This document shows, piece by piece, positions 1 through 6,847 of a DNA stretch of 9,918 nucleotides. The DNA is taken from assembly GCA_039914705.1 (NCBI GenBank), contig JBDSOT010000110.1, forward strand, positions 1-9,918, read 5' to 3'. Position 1 is the stretch's first letter; every line of letters starts with the position of its first letter. The translations under genes were made by a program, and so were the position numbers. This DNA comes from JBDSTW01 sp039914705. Its GTDB lineage: Bacteria; Pseudomonadota; Gammaproteobacteria; SURF-13. A model generated the notes under the pieces. It did no database searches. It had not been told where the DNA came from and saw only the letters and a program-made list of their open reading frames with translations.

Positions 1-27
1 TTTTAATCTAACAGTAGTGTCTCTCCG

Positions 28-53
28 GGACGTCTGCGGGCGTCCTTTTTTTT
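28..53 (+). terminator. Rho-independent terminator of an upstream gene
   Basis: GGACG (28-32) pairs with CGTCC (41-45). The stem can extend inward by a T-G wobble and a C-G pair, and eight T residues (46-53) follow directly. The T-run lies on the + strand side, so it ends a + strand transcript whose gene lies left of the window. There is no matching A-run upstream, so it is not bidirectional. Confidence 0.85.
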
Positions 54-96
54 GCCTGCGCTTATAGTTTTATCAGCTTGATCATCCCTCATTCCG

Positions 97-123
97 GCCT
101 TCTCCCCTCGAGGTAGAGAAGGC
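97..123. repeat. Strong inverted-repeat hairpin without T-tract
   Basis: GCCTTCTC (97-104) and GAGAAGGC (116-123) are perfect 8-base inverted copies. Between them lies the palindrome CCTCGAGG (106-113), so an imperfect hairpin can stack with a small TCGA-type loop. No T-run follows on either strand, which argues against an intrinsic terminator. It lies between the upstream terminator and the SIMPL gene. It could be a leader structure, a REP-like dispersed element or a protein-binding site; the sequence alone does not decide. Confidence 0.6.
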
Positions 124-214
124 GCGAATTCCAACTACCGGCGGCAGCCTTATCCTTGTCGGCAAAAATATGGTTAAATTGTACAAGCTTGATCTCTAAC
201 GAAGGAGCGTACTT

Positions 215-940
215 ATGAAACCTGTTTTGCTGTCATGCCTGTTTTTGATTAGCCTCAGTGGGCCTGTGCTCGGCGAAGATGCCTCACCGATTCCGCGTCA
301 GGCGGCATTGATCGAGACCATCAGTGTCAGCGGTCTTGGCAAGATAAGCCTCACACCCGACCGGGTAACTTTTACGGTGGGCGTGCAGACGGTTGCGCCT
401 ACGGTTGAAAACGCGGTGAATCAGAACAATGCCAAGGTCGCCCAGGTAATTGCGGCGCTGAAAAACAGCAAGGCGACCGATGAGGAAATCCGCACCTCGA
501 ATTTTTCCATCTCTCCCCAGCAGGAATATAAGGAAGGACAGGCACCGCGTGTAGTTGGCTTTCAAGTGTCAAATGATATTACCGTGACACGCGACACCGT
601 CGGCGACGCGGGCAAACTATTGCAAGCCGCTATTGGCGCCGGTGTTAATCAGGCCTCCGGCCTAAACTTCACGGTTTCCGATCAAACTCGCGGACGCGAT
701 GAGGCCCTTAAGAAGGCCTTTGAGGATGCCCGTGCCAAGGCCTCGGTTCTGGCGCAAGCCGCCCAGCGCAATCTGGGCCGCGCCATCTCCATAACGGAAG
801 GCATCGCACCGCAAGCCCCGCCGCAGCCAATGCTGGCGCGTAACATGTCCGTGATGGAGGCGAAGGTGAGTGACGTGCCGATTTCGCAGGGCACGGAAGA
901 ATTAAATTTTACTGTCTCGGTGATCTTTGAATTGCAGTAA
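215..940 (+). CDS. SIMPL domain (DUF541) secreted protein
   Basis: This 241-residue protein has a signal peptide of about 20 residues (basic K2, hydrophobic core VLLSCLFLISL, likely cleavage after VLG). There is no lipobox, so it is probably periplasmic. The mature part from about residue 34 to the end fits the SIMPL/DUF541 family (BP26/OMP28-like). It opens with the family's typical ISVSGLGKISLTPDRVTFTVGV strand pattern, has a central helix-rich stretch with a DEALKKAFEDARAKASVLA segment, and ends in a beta strand (ELNFTVSVIFELQ). Family members form oligomeric ring- or channel-like assemblies, but their physiological role is poorly known; oxidative-stress phenotypes have been reported for some. 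The ATG is preceded by AAGGAG at 202-207 with 7-base spacing, which fixes the start. Length is normal. The 58-base gap to the next gene holds no terminator, so co-transcription is plausible. Confidence 0.9.
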   Translation: MKPVLLSCLFLISLSGPVLGEDASPIPRQAALIETISVSGLGKISLTPDRVTFTVGVQTVAPTVENAVNQNNAKVAQVIAALKNSKATDEEIRTSNFSISPQQEYKEGQAPRVVGFQVSNDITVTRDTVGDAGKLLQAAIGAGVNQASGLNFTVSDQTRGRDEALKKAFEDARAKASVLAQAAQRNLGRAISITEGIAPQAPPQPMLARNMSVMEAKVSDVPISQGTEELNFTVSVIFELQ

Positions 941-998
941 ACACTCGGCTGCCCCTCCAAACATGGCCGGTCAAGCAATCTGGCAACAATAGGGCACG

Positions 999-1385
999 AT
1001 GCGTCTTATTGATTCCCTAAAGTCCTGGGCACGACATCTCAAGCAAGAGATCCGCGCCCTTTACCTTGCTTCCAAGCATCCCGATACTCCCATATACGCT
1101 AAGATCATGATTGCGCTGGTGGTGGGCTACGCACTCAGCCCCATCGATTTGATTCCGGATTTTATCCCGGTACTAGGTTTTCTGGACGACCTTATCCTGC
1201 TGCCATTGGGCATTACCTTGGCAATAAAAATGATTCCGCCTGACGTAATGGCAAAATGCCGAGTGCGGACTCAGGCATTGCCCCCAACACCAAAAAGCCA
1301 AGTCGCAGCTATTGTTATTGTTGCGATTTGGTTGGGGCTTGCTGCGATATTCGGCTATTGGGTTTGGGGCATGAATCAAGCTTGA
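999..1385 (+). CDS. YkvA-like DUF1232 small membrane protein
   Basis: This 128-residue protein carries the DUF1232 signature YALSPIDLIPDFIPVLGFLDD (about residues 44-64), preceded by an N-terminal amphipathic region rich in Lys/Arg and the motif LASKHPDTP. Hydrophobic segments span about 36-56 and 64-80, and a C-terminal membrane helix lies at about 101-124 (VAAIVIVAIWLGLAAIFGYW). The family is widespread and of unknown function; some members are called YkvA. A weak ribosome site (AGGG) lies about 5 bases before the ATG. It probably follows the SIMPL gene in one transcript. Its last 10 bases overlap the 3' end of cysA on the other strand, so there is no intergenic space for a terminator. The family call is firm, the function unknown. 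Confidence 0.88.
   Translation: MRLIDSLKSWARHLKQEIRALYLASKHPDTPIYAKIMIALVVGYALSPIDLIPDFIPVLGFLDDLILLPLGITLAIKMIPPDVMAKCRVRTQALPPTPKSQVAAIVIVAIWLGLAAIFGYWVWGMNQA
1251..1279 (-). terminator. Candidate intrinsic terminator of the sulfate operon, inside the DUF1232 gene
   Basis: On the + strand AATGCC GAGT (1255-1264), a GCGG loop and ACTC-A-GGCATT (1269-1279) form a 10-base-pair stem with one bulged A. Read on the - strand, the 3' arm ends in GGCATT and runs on as TTG, giving four T in a row. It starts 97 bases past the cysA stop codon, the usual distance for an operon end. The T-run is short, so termination may be weak. The hairpin lies within coding sequence of the opposing gene, so it could also be coincidental. 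Confidence 0.4.
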
Positions 1386-2455
1386 TGGGGCACTTGGCGA
1401 TGCTCAGCGAAGATTCGCTGCCGGGTCAGTTTCACGAATACCTTTTCATTTTCTTGCAGATCGAGTTCCAGATAGCGCCCCTTGGATAGCTCAACCTCCA
1501 CCAGGCCGCCATTGTCGAGCCGCTCCAGTTCCAGGCGGACCAGCGCGCCTACCGTAAGCTTATGCAGCAGTCTCACTTCGATGCCGCCATCAATGCCGGT
1601 CCGGCTGATCTCAATTTCATGCGGACGCACATAAGCAACCACGGGCAGATCCTGCGCATCGGAATACTCCGGCGCTGTGGTTTCGATCTCGCCGATACTC
1701 ACGCGGCCCTGATGAGCACGCCCATGAAACTGATTGGAGCTACCGAGAAAATCGTAGACAAACGGATTGGCCGGATGATCGTACACCTCATCCGGCGTGC
1801 CGACCTGTTCAATACGCCCCGCGTTCATCACCACCACGCGATCCGATACCTCCAGCGCCTCCTCTTGGTCATGCGTAACGAATACGCTGGTGATGTGCAT
1901 CTCATCGTGCAGGCGGCGCAGCCAGCGGCGCAGATCTTTGCGCACGTTCGCATCGAGTGCGCCGAAGGGTTCGTCGAGCAATAGCACCTTGGGTTCTACC
2001 GCCAGGGCGCGCGCCAGGGCAATGCGCTGACGCTGGCCGCCGGATAATTCCGCCGGATAATGATCAGCCAGCCAGTCGAGCTGCACCAGCTTGAGCAGGT
2101 CGTAAACCCTGCTGCGAATTTCGTCCTTGGAAGGACGTTCTTTACGCGGCTTAACCTGTAGACCAAACGCGACGTTATCAAACACCGTCATGTGGCGAAA
2201 CAGGGCGTAGTGTTGAAACACAAAACCAACCTTGCGTTCGCGCACATGCTGATCGGTAGTATCTTCGCCGTGAAACAGTATCTGGCCGCTGTCGGGCACC
2301 TCGAGTCCGGAGATGATGCGCAGCAGTGTGGTCTTGCCACAGCCGGAAGGCCCTAGCAAGGCGACCAGTTCACCACTCGGCACGTCGAGCGTCACGTTTT
2401 TAAGGGCCTGAAAAGTGCCGAAGTTTTTTCTGATATTACGGATTTCGATACTCAT
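1376..2455 (-). CDS. cysA: Sulfate/thiosulfate ABC transporter ATPase CysA
   Basis: With the start at 2455 the protein has 359 residues. It is the cytoplasmic ATP-hydrolysing subunit that powers sulfate import through CysT/CysW. Visible motifs: Walker A GPSGCGKTT (35-43), Q-loop Gln81 in FVFQHYALF, ABC signature LSGGQRQR (137-144), Walker B VLLLDEP (157-163), D-loop ALD, and H-loop His195 in FVTHDQEEALE. The region from about 235 to 350 is a TOBE-type regulatory domain typical of CysA (YVRPHEIEI, LHKLTVGALVRLEL). A longer reading frame begins at 2524, but its 23 extra residues (Asn/Arg-rich) do not fit the family. MSIEIRNIRKNFG is the normal beginning and has a good ribosome site. The start overlaps the cysW stop as ATGA. 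The stop lies 10 bases inside the opposing DUF1232 gene. It is the last gene of sbp-cysT-cysW-cysA. Confidence 0.97.
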   Translation of the reverse strand: MSIEIRNIRKNFGTFQALKNVTLDVPSGELVALLGPSGCGKTTLLRIISGLEVPDSGQILFHGEDTTDQHVRERKVGFVFQHYALFRHMTVFDNVAFGLQVKPRKERPSKDEIRSRVYDLLKLVQLDWLADHYPAELSGGQRQRIALARALAVEPKVLLLDEPFGALDANVRKDLRRWLRRLHDEMHITSVFVTHDQEEALEVSDRVVVMNAGRIEQVGTPDEVYDHPANPFVYDFLGSSNQFHGRAHQGRVSIGEIETTAPEYSDAQDLPVVAYVRPHEIEISRTGIDGGIEVRLLHKLTVGALVRLELERLDNGGLVEVELSKGRYLELDLQENEKVFVKLTRQRIFAEHRQVPHQA

Positions 2456-3360
2456 GCAGGTTGTCCTTTTGGAATTCTGATGGTTGTTGTTTCGCGCATT
2501 GCGGTTTCCGCGCGTGCGCGCCATTCGACGATGCTCTTTGCCGCCAAGGTCACCAACGCCAGGATAGCAAGCAGTGAGGCGGCGGCGAATGCTGCCGCAA
2601 AGTTGTATTCGTTGTACAAGATTTCGACATGCAGTGGCAGGGTGTTAGTCAGGCCGCGAATGTGGCCGGAGACCACCGACACCGCGCCGAATTCGCCCAT
2701 CGCGCGTGCATTGCACAGAATCACGCCGTACAGCAGACCCCATTTAATATTCGGCAGCGTGATGCGCCAGAACATCTGCCAACCACTGGCACCCAGCGAT
2801 AGGGCCGCTTGCTCTTCCTCGCTGCCCTGTGCCTGCATCACCGGAATCAACTCGCGGGCGACGAAGGGAAAGGTGACAAAGATCGTGGCAAGCACAATGC
2901 CCGGCACGGCAAAGATCATCTGTATGTCATGCTCTGCCAGCCACGCACCAAACCAGCCTTGCAGGCCGAACAGCAATACAAAGATTAAACCCGCCACCAC
3001 TGGCGACACCGAAAATGGCAGGTCGATAAGGGTAATTAAAATACTTTTCCCGCGAAATTCAAACTTGGCGATGGACCACGCCGCAGCGAGTCCGAAAATG
3101 AGGTTAAGCGGCACGGCAATCACCGCTGCTAATAACGTAAGCCGGATGGCGGCAAGCGCATCGGAATCAAGAAAGGATGCGAAATACACCTCCAGCCCTT
3201 TTTTCAATGCCTCCGTAAACACGGCGGCCAATGGGATAAACAGTAGCAGCGTAAGGTACGCCAGTGCGATGCTGATCAGCAGCCAGCGTATCATGCGTGG
3301 CTCGGTTGTGGCGCGTGAGCGAACCATCCCTGGGGTATTGACTGCTAGAACGCTGGACAT
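2452..3360 (-). CDS. cysW: Sulfate ABC transporter permease CysW
   Basis: This 302-residue inner-membrane subunit forms the sulfate channel with CysT. About six membrane segments are visible (near 26-48, 70-96, 106-135, 149-169, 206-230 and 258-278). The cytoplasmic EAA loop that docks on CysA is at 182-210 (EEQAALSLGASGWQMFWRI followed by LP). The motif GEFGAVSVVSGHIRG (222-236) is typical of CysW and separates it from CysT. The N-terminus (about 1-22) is a polar extension, a little longer than in the enterobacterial protein. The ATG at 3360 has AAGGA about 6 bases upstream. It starts 16 bases after the cysT stop and overlaps cysA by four bases, so tight co-translation is expected. Confidence 0.96.
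   Translation of the reverse strand: MSSVLAVNTPGMVRSRATTEPRMIRWLLISIALAYLTLLLFIPLAAVFTEALKKGLEVYFASFLDSDALAAIRLTLLAAVIAVPLNLIFGLAAAWSIAKFEFRGKSILITLIDLPFSVSPVVAGLIFVLLFGLQGWFGAWLAEHDIQMIFAVPGIVLATIFVTFPFVARELIPVMQAQGSEEEQAALSLGASGWQMFWRITLPNIKWGLLYGVILCNARAMGEFGAVSVVSGHIRGLTNTLPLHVEILYNEYNFAAAFAAASLLAILALVTLAAKSIVEWRARAETAMRETTTIRIPKGQPA
2464..2468 (-). promoter_or_regulatory. Ribosome binding site that sets the cysA start
   Basis: AAGGA on the - strand lies 8 bases before the ATG at 2455, inside the end of cysW. It supports the 359-residue CysA over the longer frame starting at 2524. It fits re-initiation by ribosomes finishing cysW at the ATGA overlap. Confidence 0.7.
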
Positions 3361-3376
3361 GATTTTTCCTTATTCG

Positions 3377-4213
3377 TTATTTAATGCCGTGGCGGCGACT
3401 GCCCCACCACTGGATGAGATTGATCACCAGTAGCAAGACAAACGACACCAGCAACATCACGACAGCGATTGCCGTCGCCCCGGCGTAATCGAACTGTTCC
3501 AGTTTGGTGATGATAAGCAGCGGCGTGATCTCCGAGATCATCGGCATATTGCCTGCGATAAAGATCACTGAGCCGTATTCGCCGATGGCGCGCGCAAAGG
3601 CCAGCGCGAAGCCGGTTAACAAGGCCGGCCATACGGCAGGTAAAATGACGCGGTTGAATATCTGCCAGCGATTCGCACCGAGGCTGGCGGCGGCCTCTTC
3701 CAGCTCACCCTCCATCTCCTGCAATACTGGCTGCACTGTACGCACCACGAACGGTAGACCAATAAAGATCAGGGCGATGACAATCCCCAATGGCGTAAAG
3801 GCGATTTTTATGCCCCACAGCTCCAGGTATTTACCAATCCATCCATTGCCGGAATAGATGGCGGTAAGGGCAATGCCGGCCACGGCCGTGGGAAGTGCGA
3901 AGGGCAAATCCACCAGACCGTCGATAATGCGCTTGCCGAAAAACTGATAGCGCACTAACACCCAGGCCACCAGAAACCCAAACACAGCATTGACGAGTGC
4001 GGCAATGAACGACGCGCCGAAGCTCAGGCGGTACGAGGCCATCACGCGCGGTGCGGTGACAGCGTGCCAAAACTGTTCCCAAGTCAATGTTGCCGTTTTC
4101 AAAAATGTCGCCGACAGCGGGATCAGCACGATCAAGCTGAGATAGAGCAGGGTGAAGCCCATGGCCAGACCGAAGCCCGGCAGGACGCTGTGTTTTTTTA
4201 AGGTTAGTGCCAT
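3377..4213 (-). CDS. cysT: Sulfate ABC transporter permease CysT (CysU)
   Basis: This 278-residue inner-membrane permease pairs with CysW. Hydrophobic segments lie near 12-36, 62-88, 100-122, 138-160, 195-222 and 246-266. The EAA loop is at 171-200 (LEEAAASLGANRWQIFNRV, then LPAVWPALL). GEYGSVIFIAGNMP (211-224) is the CysT-type signature. The N-terminus LPGFGLAMGFTLLYLSLIVLIPLS matches the family start, though the ribosome site upstream of 4213 is weak. It follows sbp after a 92-base gap that holds a small hairpin. Length is usual for the family, with no sign of damage. Confidence 0.96.
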   Translation of the reverse strand: MALTLKKHSVLPGFGLAMGFTLLYLSLIVLIPLSATFLKTATLTWEQFWHAVTAPRVMASYRLSFGASFIAALVNAVFGFLVAWVLVRYQFFGKRIIDGLVDLPFALPTAVAGIALTAIYSGNGWIGKYLELWGIKIAFTPLGIVIALIFIGLPFVVRTVQPVLQEMEGELEEAAASLGANRWQIFNRVILPAVWPALLTGFALAFARAIGEYGSVIFIAGNMPMISEITPLLIITKLEQFDYAGATAIAVVMLLVSFVLLLVINLIQWWGSRRHGIK

Positions 4214-4269
4214 TTGTTTTGCCTGAGCCTGTTATGAAACCAGCTACATCATTAACCTCAAAATCATTT

Positions 4270-4290
4270 CCGGTCACGCTGTGGTGACGG
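4270..4290 (-). other. Intercistronic hairpin between sbp and cysT
   Basis: GTCAC (4273-4277) and GTGAC (4284-4288) pair around a six-base loop, and CC/GG can extend the stem past one bulged base. No T-run follows on the - strand. It sits about 15 bases after the sbp stop. In ABC import operons such structures often protect the binding-protein message from 3' decay and raise its share over the permeases. The stem is short, so this role is only a suggestion. Confidence 0.35.
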
Positions 4291-4305
4291 CCTGATAAAG
4301 ATTTC

Positions 4306-5316
4306 TTAACTCCCTGGCAGATAAATCCTGTCGAACGTACCGCCATCGGCAAAGTGCAGTTTTTGCGCCTTTTGCCAGCCTCCAAACAGGCCGTCTATGG
4401 TGAACAGGTTGAGCTTAGGAAACTGTTTGTCATACTTGGCGGCCACTTGCGCCAGTCTCGGGCGATAGTAATGTTTCGCCGCAATCTCCTGGCCTGCCGG
4501 TGTATAAAGGTAATCAAGATACGCCTTGGCCAACTTACGCGTGCCGTGTTTATCCACGACCTTATCAACAAGCGTCACTGGCGGCTCCGCGAGAATACTG
4601 ACAGAGGGCAACACGATCTCGAATTTGCCCTTGCCCAGTTCATTGACCGCGAGGAAGGCCTCGTTTTCCCAGGTCACCAACACATCGCCGATGCCACGCT
4701 GGGTAAACGTGGTGGTCGAGCCGCGCGCCCCGGAGTCCAGCACCGGCACATTTTTGAAAAGCTGCGTAACAAACTCTTTGGCCTTGGCATCGCTACCGTA
4801 TTTCTTCAGGGCGTAGCCCCAGGCCGCCAGATAATTCCAGCGCGCCCCGCCCGAGGTTTTAGGATTCGGGGTAATAACCGCTACGCCCGGTTTGACGAGA
4901 TCTGCCCAATCCTTGATGGCCTTGGGGTTGCCCTTGCGCACCAGAAAGACAATCGTGGAGGTGTAGGGTGAACTGTTGTCGGGCAGGCGTGTTTGCCAAT
5001 TTTGCGGGATCAGCCTGGCCTTCTCATATATCTGGTCAATATCGTAAGACAGGGCCAGCGTAACAACATCGGCCTCCAGGCCATCAATCACGCCGCGTGC
5101 CTGCTTGCCCGAACCGCCATGCGACTGTTTAATATCGACGTCTTCGCCGGTCTCTTGTTTCCAATGCTTTGCAAACGCGGCATTAAAATCCTGGTAAAGT
5201 TCACGGGTTGGGTCGTAAGAGACGTTTAGCAAGCTTGCATCGGCTTGGGCTAGTGGCGTAATTAGCGTCAGGGCCAAACTTAAGGTAATTAAAGATTTAT
5301 TGAGTTTTTTTAACAT
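4306..5316 (-). CDS. sbp: Periplasmic sulfate-binding protein Sbp
   Basis: This 336-residue periplasmic protein captures sulfate and hands it to CysT/CysW. A Sec signal peptide spans 1-25 (KKLNK, hydrophobic ITLSLALTLITPL, cleavage AQA before DASLL). The mature chain begins LLNVSYDPTRELYQDFN, as in enterobacterial Sbp. Both family signatures are present: GKQARGVIDGLEADVVTLAL (70-89) and NPKTSGGARWNYLAAWG (151-167). SHGGSG (65-70), LDSGARGSTTTF (193-204) and the VLVTWENEA stretch (212-220) are the conserved ligand-pocket segments. The end GGTFDRIYLPGS fits the family length. The close match to E. coli Sbp as I remember it favours Sbp over thiosulfate-preferring CysP, but ligand preference cannot be read with certainty. 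The ATG at 5316 has a GGAG site about 8 bases upstream. It is the first gene of the operon. Confidence 0.95.
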   Translation of the reverse strand: MLKKLNKSLITLSLALTLITPLAQADASLLNVSYDPTRELYQDFNAAFAKHWKQETGEDVDIKQSHGGSGKQARGVIDGLEADVVTLALSYDIDQIYEKARLIPQNWQTRLPDNSSPYTSTIVFLVRKGNPKAIKDWADLVKPGVAVITPNPKTSGGARWNYLAAWGYALKKYGSDAKAKEFVTQLFKNVPVLDSGARGSTTTFTQRGIGDVLVTWENEAFLAVNELGKGKFEIVLPSVSILAEPPVTLVDKVVDKHGTRKLAKAYLDYLYTPAGQEIAAKHYYRPRLAQVAAKYDKQFPKLNLFTIDGLFGGWQKAQKLHFADGGTFDRIYLPGS

Positions 5317-5675
5317 TTTTTCATCTCCGTAATTTTAAGCGTCGAGCTTGGCCGGCAGCCGTTAATAACTGAATATTCATATTATTATTTGATTAACAAT
5401 CTTTATTTCATAACTATTCGCTCTTAAGATTGGATCAACATAGCAAGAATTTTTAATCTTTTGAAAGAATAAAAAATCATTCATTTATAACTAACGGGAA
5501 TAAGCATTTGTTGTGGGCCGTAGATTTATTATTCTAAAAAATTATTTATAAATGAATTAATATTCTTTGAAGTTATTTAAAACCTCTGTTACCTTGCGTT
5601 CCCATAGCTGTCCCGATTCCTAAAGAATGAAAACTAGCTATACTCTTCAACGTTTTTAAATCAGGGAGTTGAAAA
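5317..5675. promoter_or_regulatory. AT-rich divergent control region between sbp and the porin
   Basis: This 359-base gap is far richer in A/T than its surroundings and has no credible gene. It must hold the promoters for sbp (leftward) and the porin (rightward). On the porin side, TATACT at 5639-5644 is a plausible -10, with no good -35 at the right distance, and AGGGAG at 5663-5668 is the ribosome site. On the sbp side no convincing -10/-35 pair is visible, which would fit an activator-dependent promoter. In many proteobacteria the LysR-type regulators CysB or Cbl activate sulfate uptake genes, but their sites are too degenerate to call by eye. An 8-base palindrome GAATATTC lies at 5371-5378. 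Confidence 0.6.
5479..5557. repeat. 12-base inverted repeat in the sbp/porin control region
   Basis: ATTCATTTATAA (5479-5490) recurs as its exact reverse complement TTATAAATGAAT (5546-5557), with 55 bases between. The arms flank the middle of the divergent region, closer to the porin. They could be paired sites for one dimeric regulator or allow looping. In DNA this AT-rich a chance match of this length is not negligible. Confidence 0.45.
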
Positions 5676-6776
5676 ATGAAGCGTATTAAAAAAACACTTT
5701 CTTTAAGCTTGTTGACCCTTTTAGCCGCGCCACCTCTGGCTGGTGCCGACAGCAATAACACAACCTTATACGGCCAGACACGCCTCTCGGTGGACTCGGT
5801 GGATAACGATGAGGATCGTGTCGAGAAGGTCGCGGACACCGAGTCTCGTCTGGGTGTCAAGGGATTTGAGGTTATAGGTAACGGCTTGAAGGCCGTGTTT
5901 CAGTTGGAGGTGGCCGTTAATCTAGACGATGGGGCGGGTACCACAGGCACGCTGTTCGGCAGAGGCCGCAACAGCTATGTCGGGCTTGAGAGTGGCTTTG
6001 GCACGGTAGGTTTAGGTATTTACAACTCGCCCTATAGGGAAACTACGGATAAGATTGACGTATTCGGTTCCAGTCTGGCCGACCACAACACCATCATCGG
6101 CAATGTCGGCAACGGCAATACAGCCGCAGAGTTTAACCTGCGCGAGCCTAACACCATCAATTACTGGAGTCCGAAGTTCAAGGGCCTGTCCTTCAGCGGA
6201 CAATACCGGCTGGATGAAACTGCCGGGATCGATCAGGATCACTATAGTGCCGCCGCGTTTTATGAGAACGGCCCGTTGTACGCCGCCCTCGGCTATGAGT
6301 TACACGGCAGTGAAGGCAGCCCCGTTGATCCCGATGGCGCAGGTCCGCTGCCGGCCGTTGGGACAAATGATACGGAAAGCCTGAAATTCGGTGTTGCCTA
6401 TGCCTTTAATGCAGACAAGACGCGCGTGGGTTTTGTCTATGACCGTATCTCTGAGGATGATGCCGATACCGCCTTTGACCGCGATGCCGTTTATGTCAAT
6501 CTGTCGCACAAGCTCGGCAACAATGTGTTCAAGGTCGGCTATGCGCGTGCCTTTGAGAGCGATGCCGCTGTAGGTAACGATGGGGCTGATTTTTATTTCG
6601 CGGGCCTGAGCCATAACCTGTCGAAGCGCACCGAGGTGTATGGTCTGTATGCTGCTACGAGCAATGATGATAACGGCCGCTTCGGCCTGGGTAATAGCAC
6701 CGGTGGACAAACACCTGCATCCGCACCCGGCACCAATCTCAACGGCGTCTCGCTCGGCATTATTCACAAGTTTTAA
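5676..6776 (+). CDS. Outer-membrane general porin (Gram-negative porin family)
   Basis: This 366-residue protein is predicted to form a 16-stranded trimeric pore in the outer membrane. The signal peptide is at 1-24 (KRIKK, LSLSLLTLLAAPPLAGA, cleavage before DSNNTT). Family landmarks follow in order: first strand TTLYGQTRLSVDS (29-41), SRLGVKGFEVIGNGLKAVFQLE (57-78), NSYVGLESGFGTVGLGIYNSPY (99-120), the probable constriction loop L3 at about 121-158, INYWSPKFKGLSFSGQY (161-177), and the C-terminal strand GVSLGIIHKF. The terminal Phe is the BAM assembly signal. The L3 region has about six Asp/Glu against three Lys/Arg, so it looks cation-leaning or unselective. The start has AGGGAG with 7-base spacing. 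It is transcribed away from sbp, so joint control with sulfate uptake is possible but unproven. Length is normal. Confidence 0.92.
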   Translation: MKRIKKTLSLSLLTLLAAPPLAGADSNNTTLYGQTRLSVDSVDNDEDRVEKVADTESRLGVKGFEVIGNGLKAVFQLEVAVNLDDGAGTTGTLFGRGRNSYVGLESGFGTVGLGIYNSPYRETTDKIDVFGSSLADHNTIIGNVGNGNTAAEFNLREPNTINYWSPKFKGLSFSGQYRLDETAGIDQDHYSAAAFYENGPLYAALGYELHGSEGSPVDPDGAGPLPAVGTNDTESLKFGVAYAFNADKTRVGFVYDRISEDDADTAFDRDAVYVNLSHKLGNNVFKVGYARAFESDAAVGNDGADFYFAGLSHNLSKRTEVYGLYAATSNDDNGRFGLGNSTGGQTPASAPGTNLNGVSLGIIHKF

Positions 6777-6797
6777 GGCCGGGAGGTAGACACTGAC

Positions 6798-6827
6798 CCT
6801 TGAAAAAAGGACTAGGCATCTTTTTTT
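6798..6827. terminator. Weak candidate terminator between converging genes
   Basis: The 71-base gap between the porin and the converging deacetylase gene holds AAAAAAG (6803-6809), a 10-base loop and CTTTTTT (6820-6826), an inverted repeat readable on both strands. CCTT/AAGG (6798-6801/6807-6810) could form a competing small hairpin. No GC-rich stem is present, so it is a poor match to a standard terminator. It is listed because it is the only candidate in the gap. Confidence 0.25.
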
Positions 6828-6847
6828 ATGTCGATTGCAACCCAGAC

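Noticed and set aside
2456..2524. N-terminal extension of CysA starting at 2524
   Set aside because: The 23 extra residues are Arg/Asn-rich and unlike the family, and a good ribosome site supports the start at 2455.
2480..3433. Long open frame on the + strand (317 codons) opposite cysW
   Set aside because: It is the mirror of a clear CysW with all membrane and EAA motifs. The + strand product is rich in Ser/Ala/Asn/Arg with no recognisable domain, as expected for a shadow frame.
3831..4385. 184-codon open frame on the - strand overlapping the cysT start and sbp end
   Set aside because: It crosses two well-supported genes in another frame, and its composition is not protein-like. It does not point to a frameshift, because both cysT and sbp are full length.
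4354..4971. 205-codon open frame on the + strand opposite sbp
   Set aside because: It is antisense to an intact sbp, with no ribosome site and no recognisable domain.
5332..5337. TAAAAT on the - strand as the sbp -10 box
   Set aside because: It is too close to the ribosome site (the transcript would start at or inside it) and has no -35 partner at 16-18 bases.
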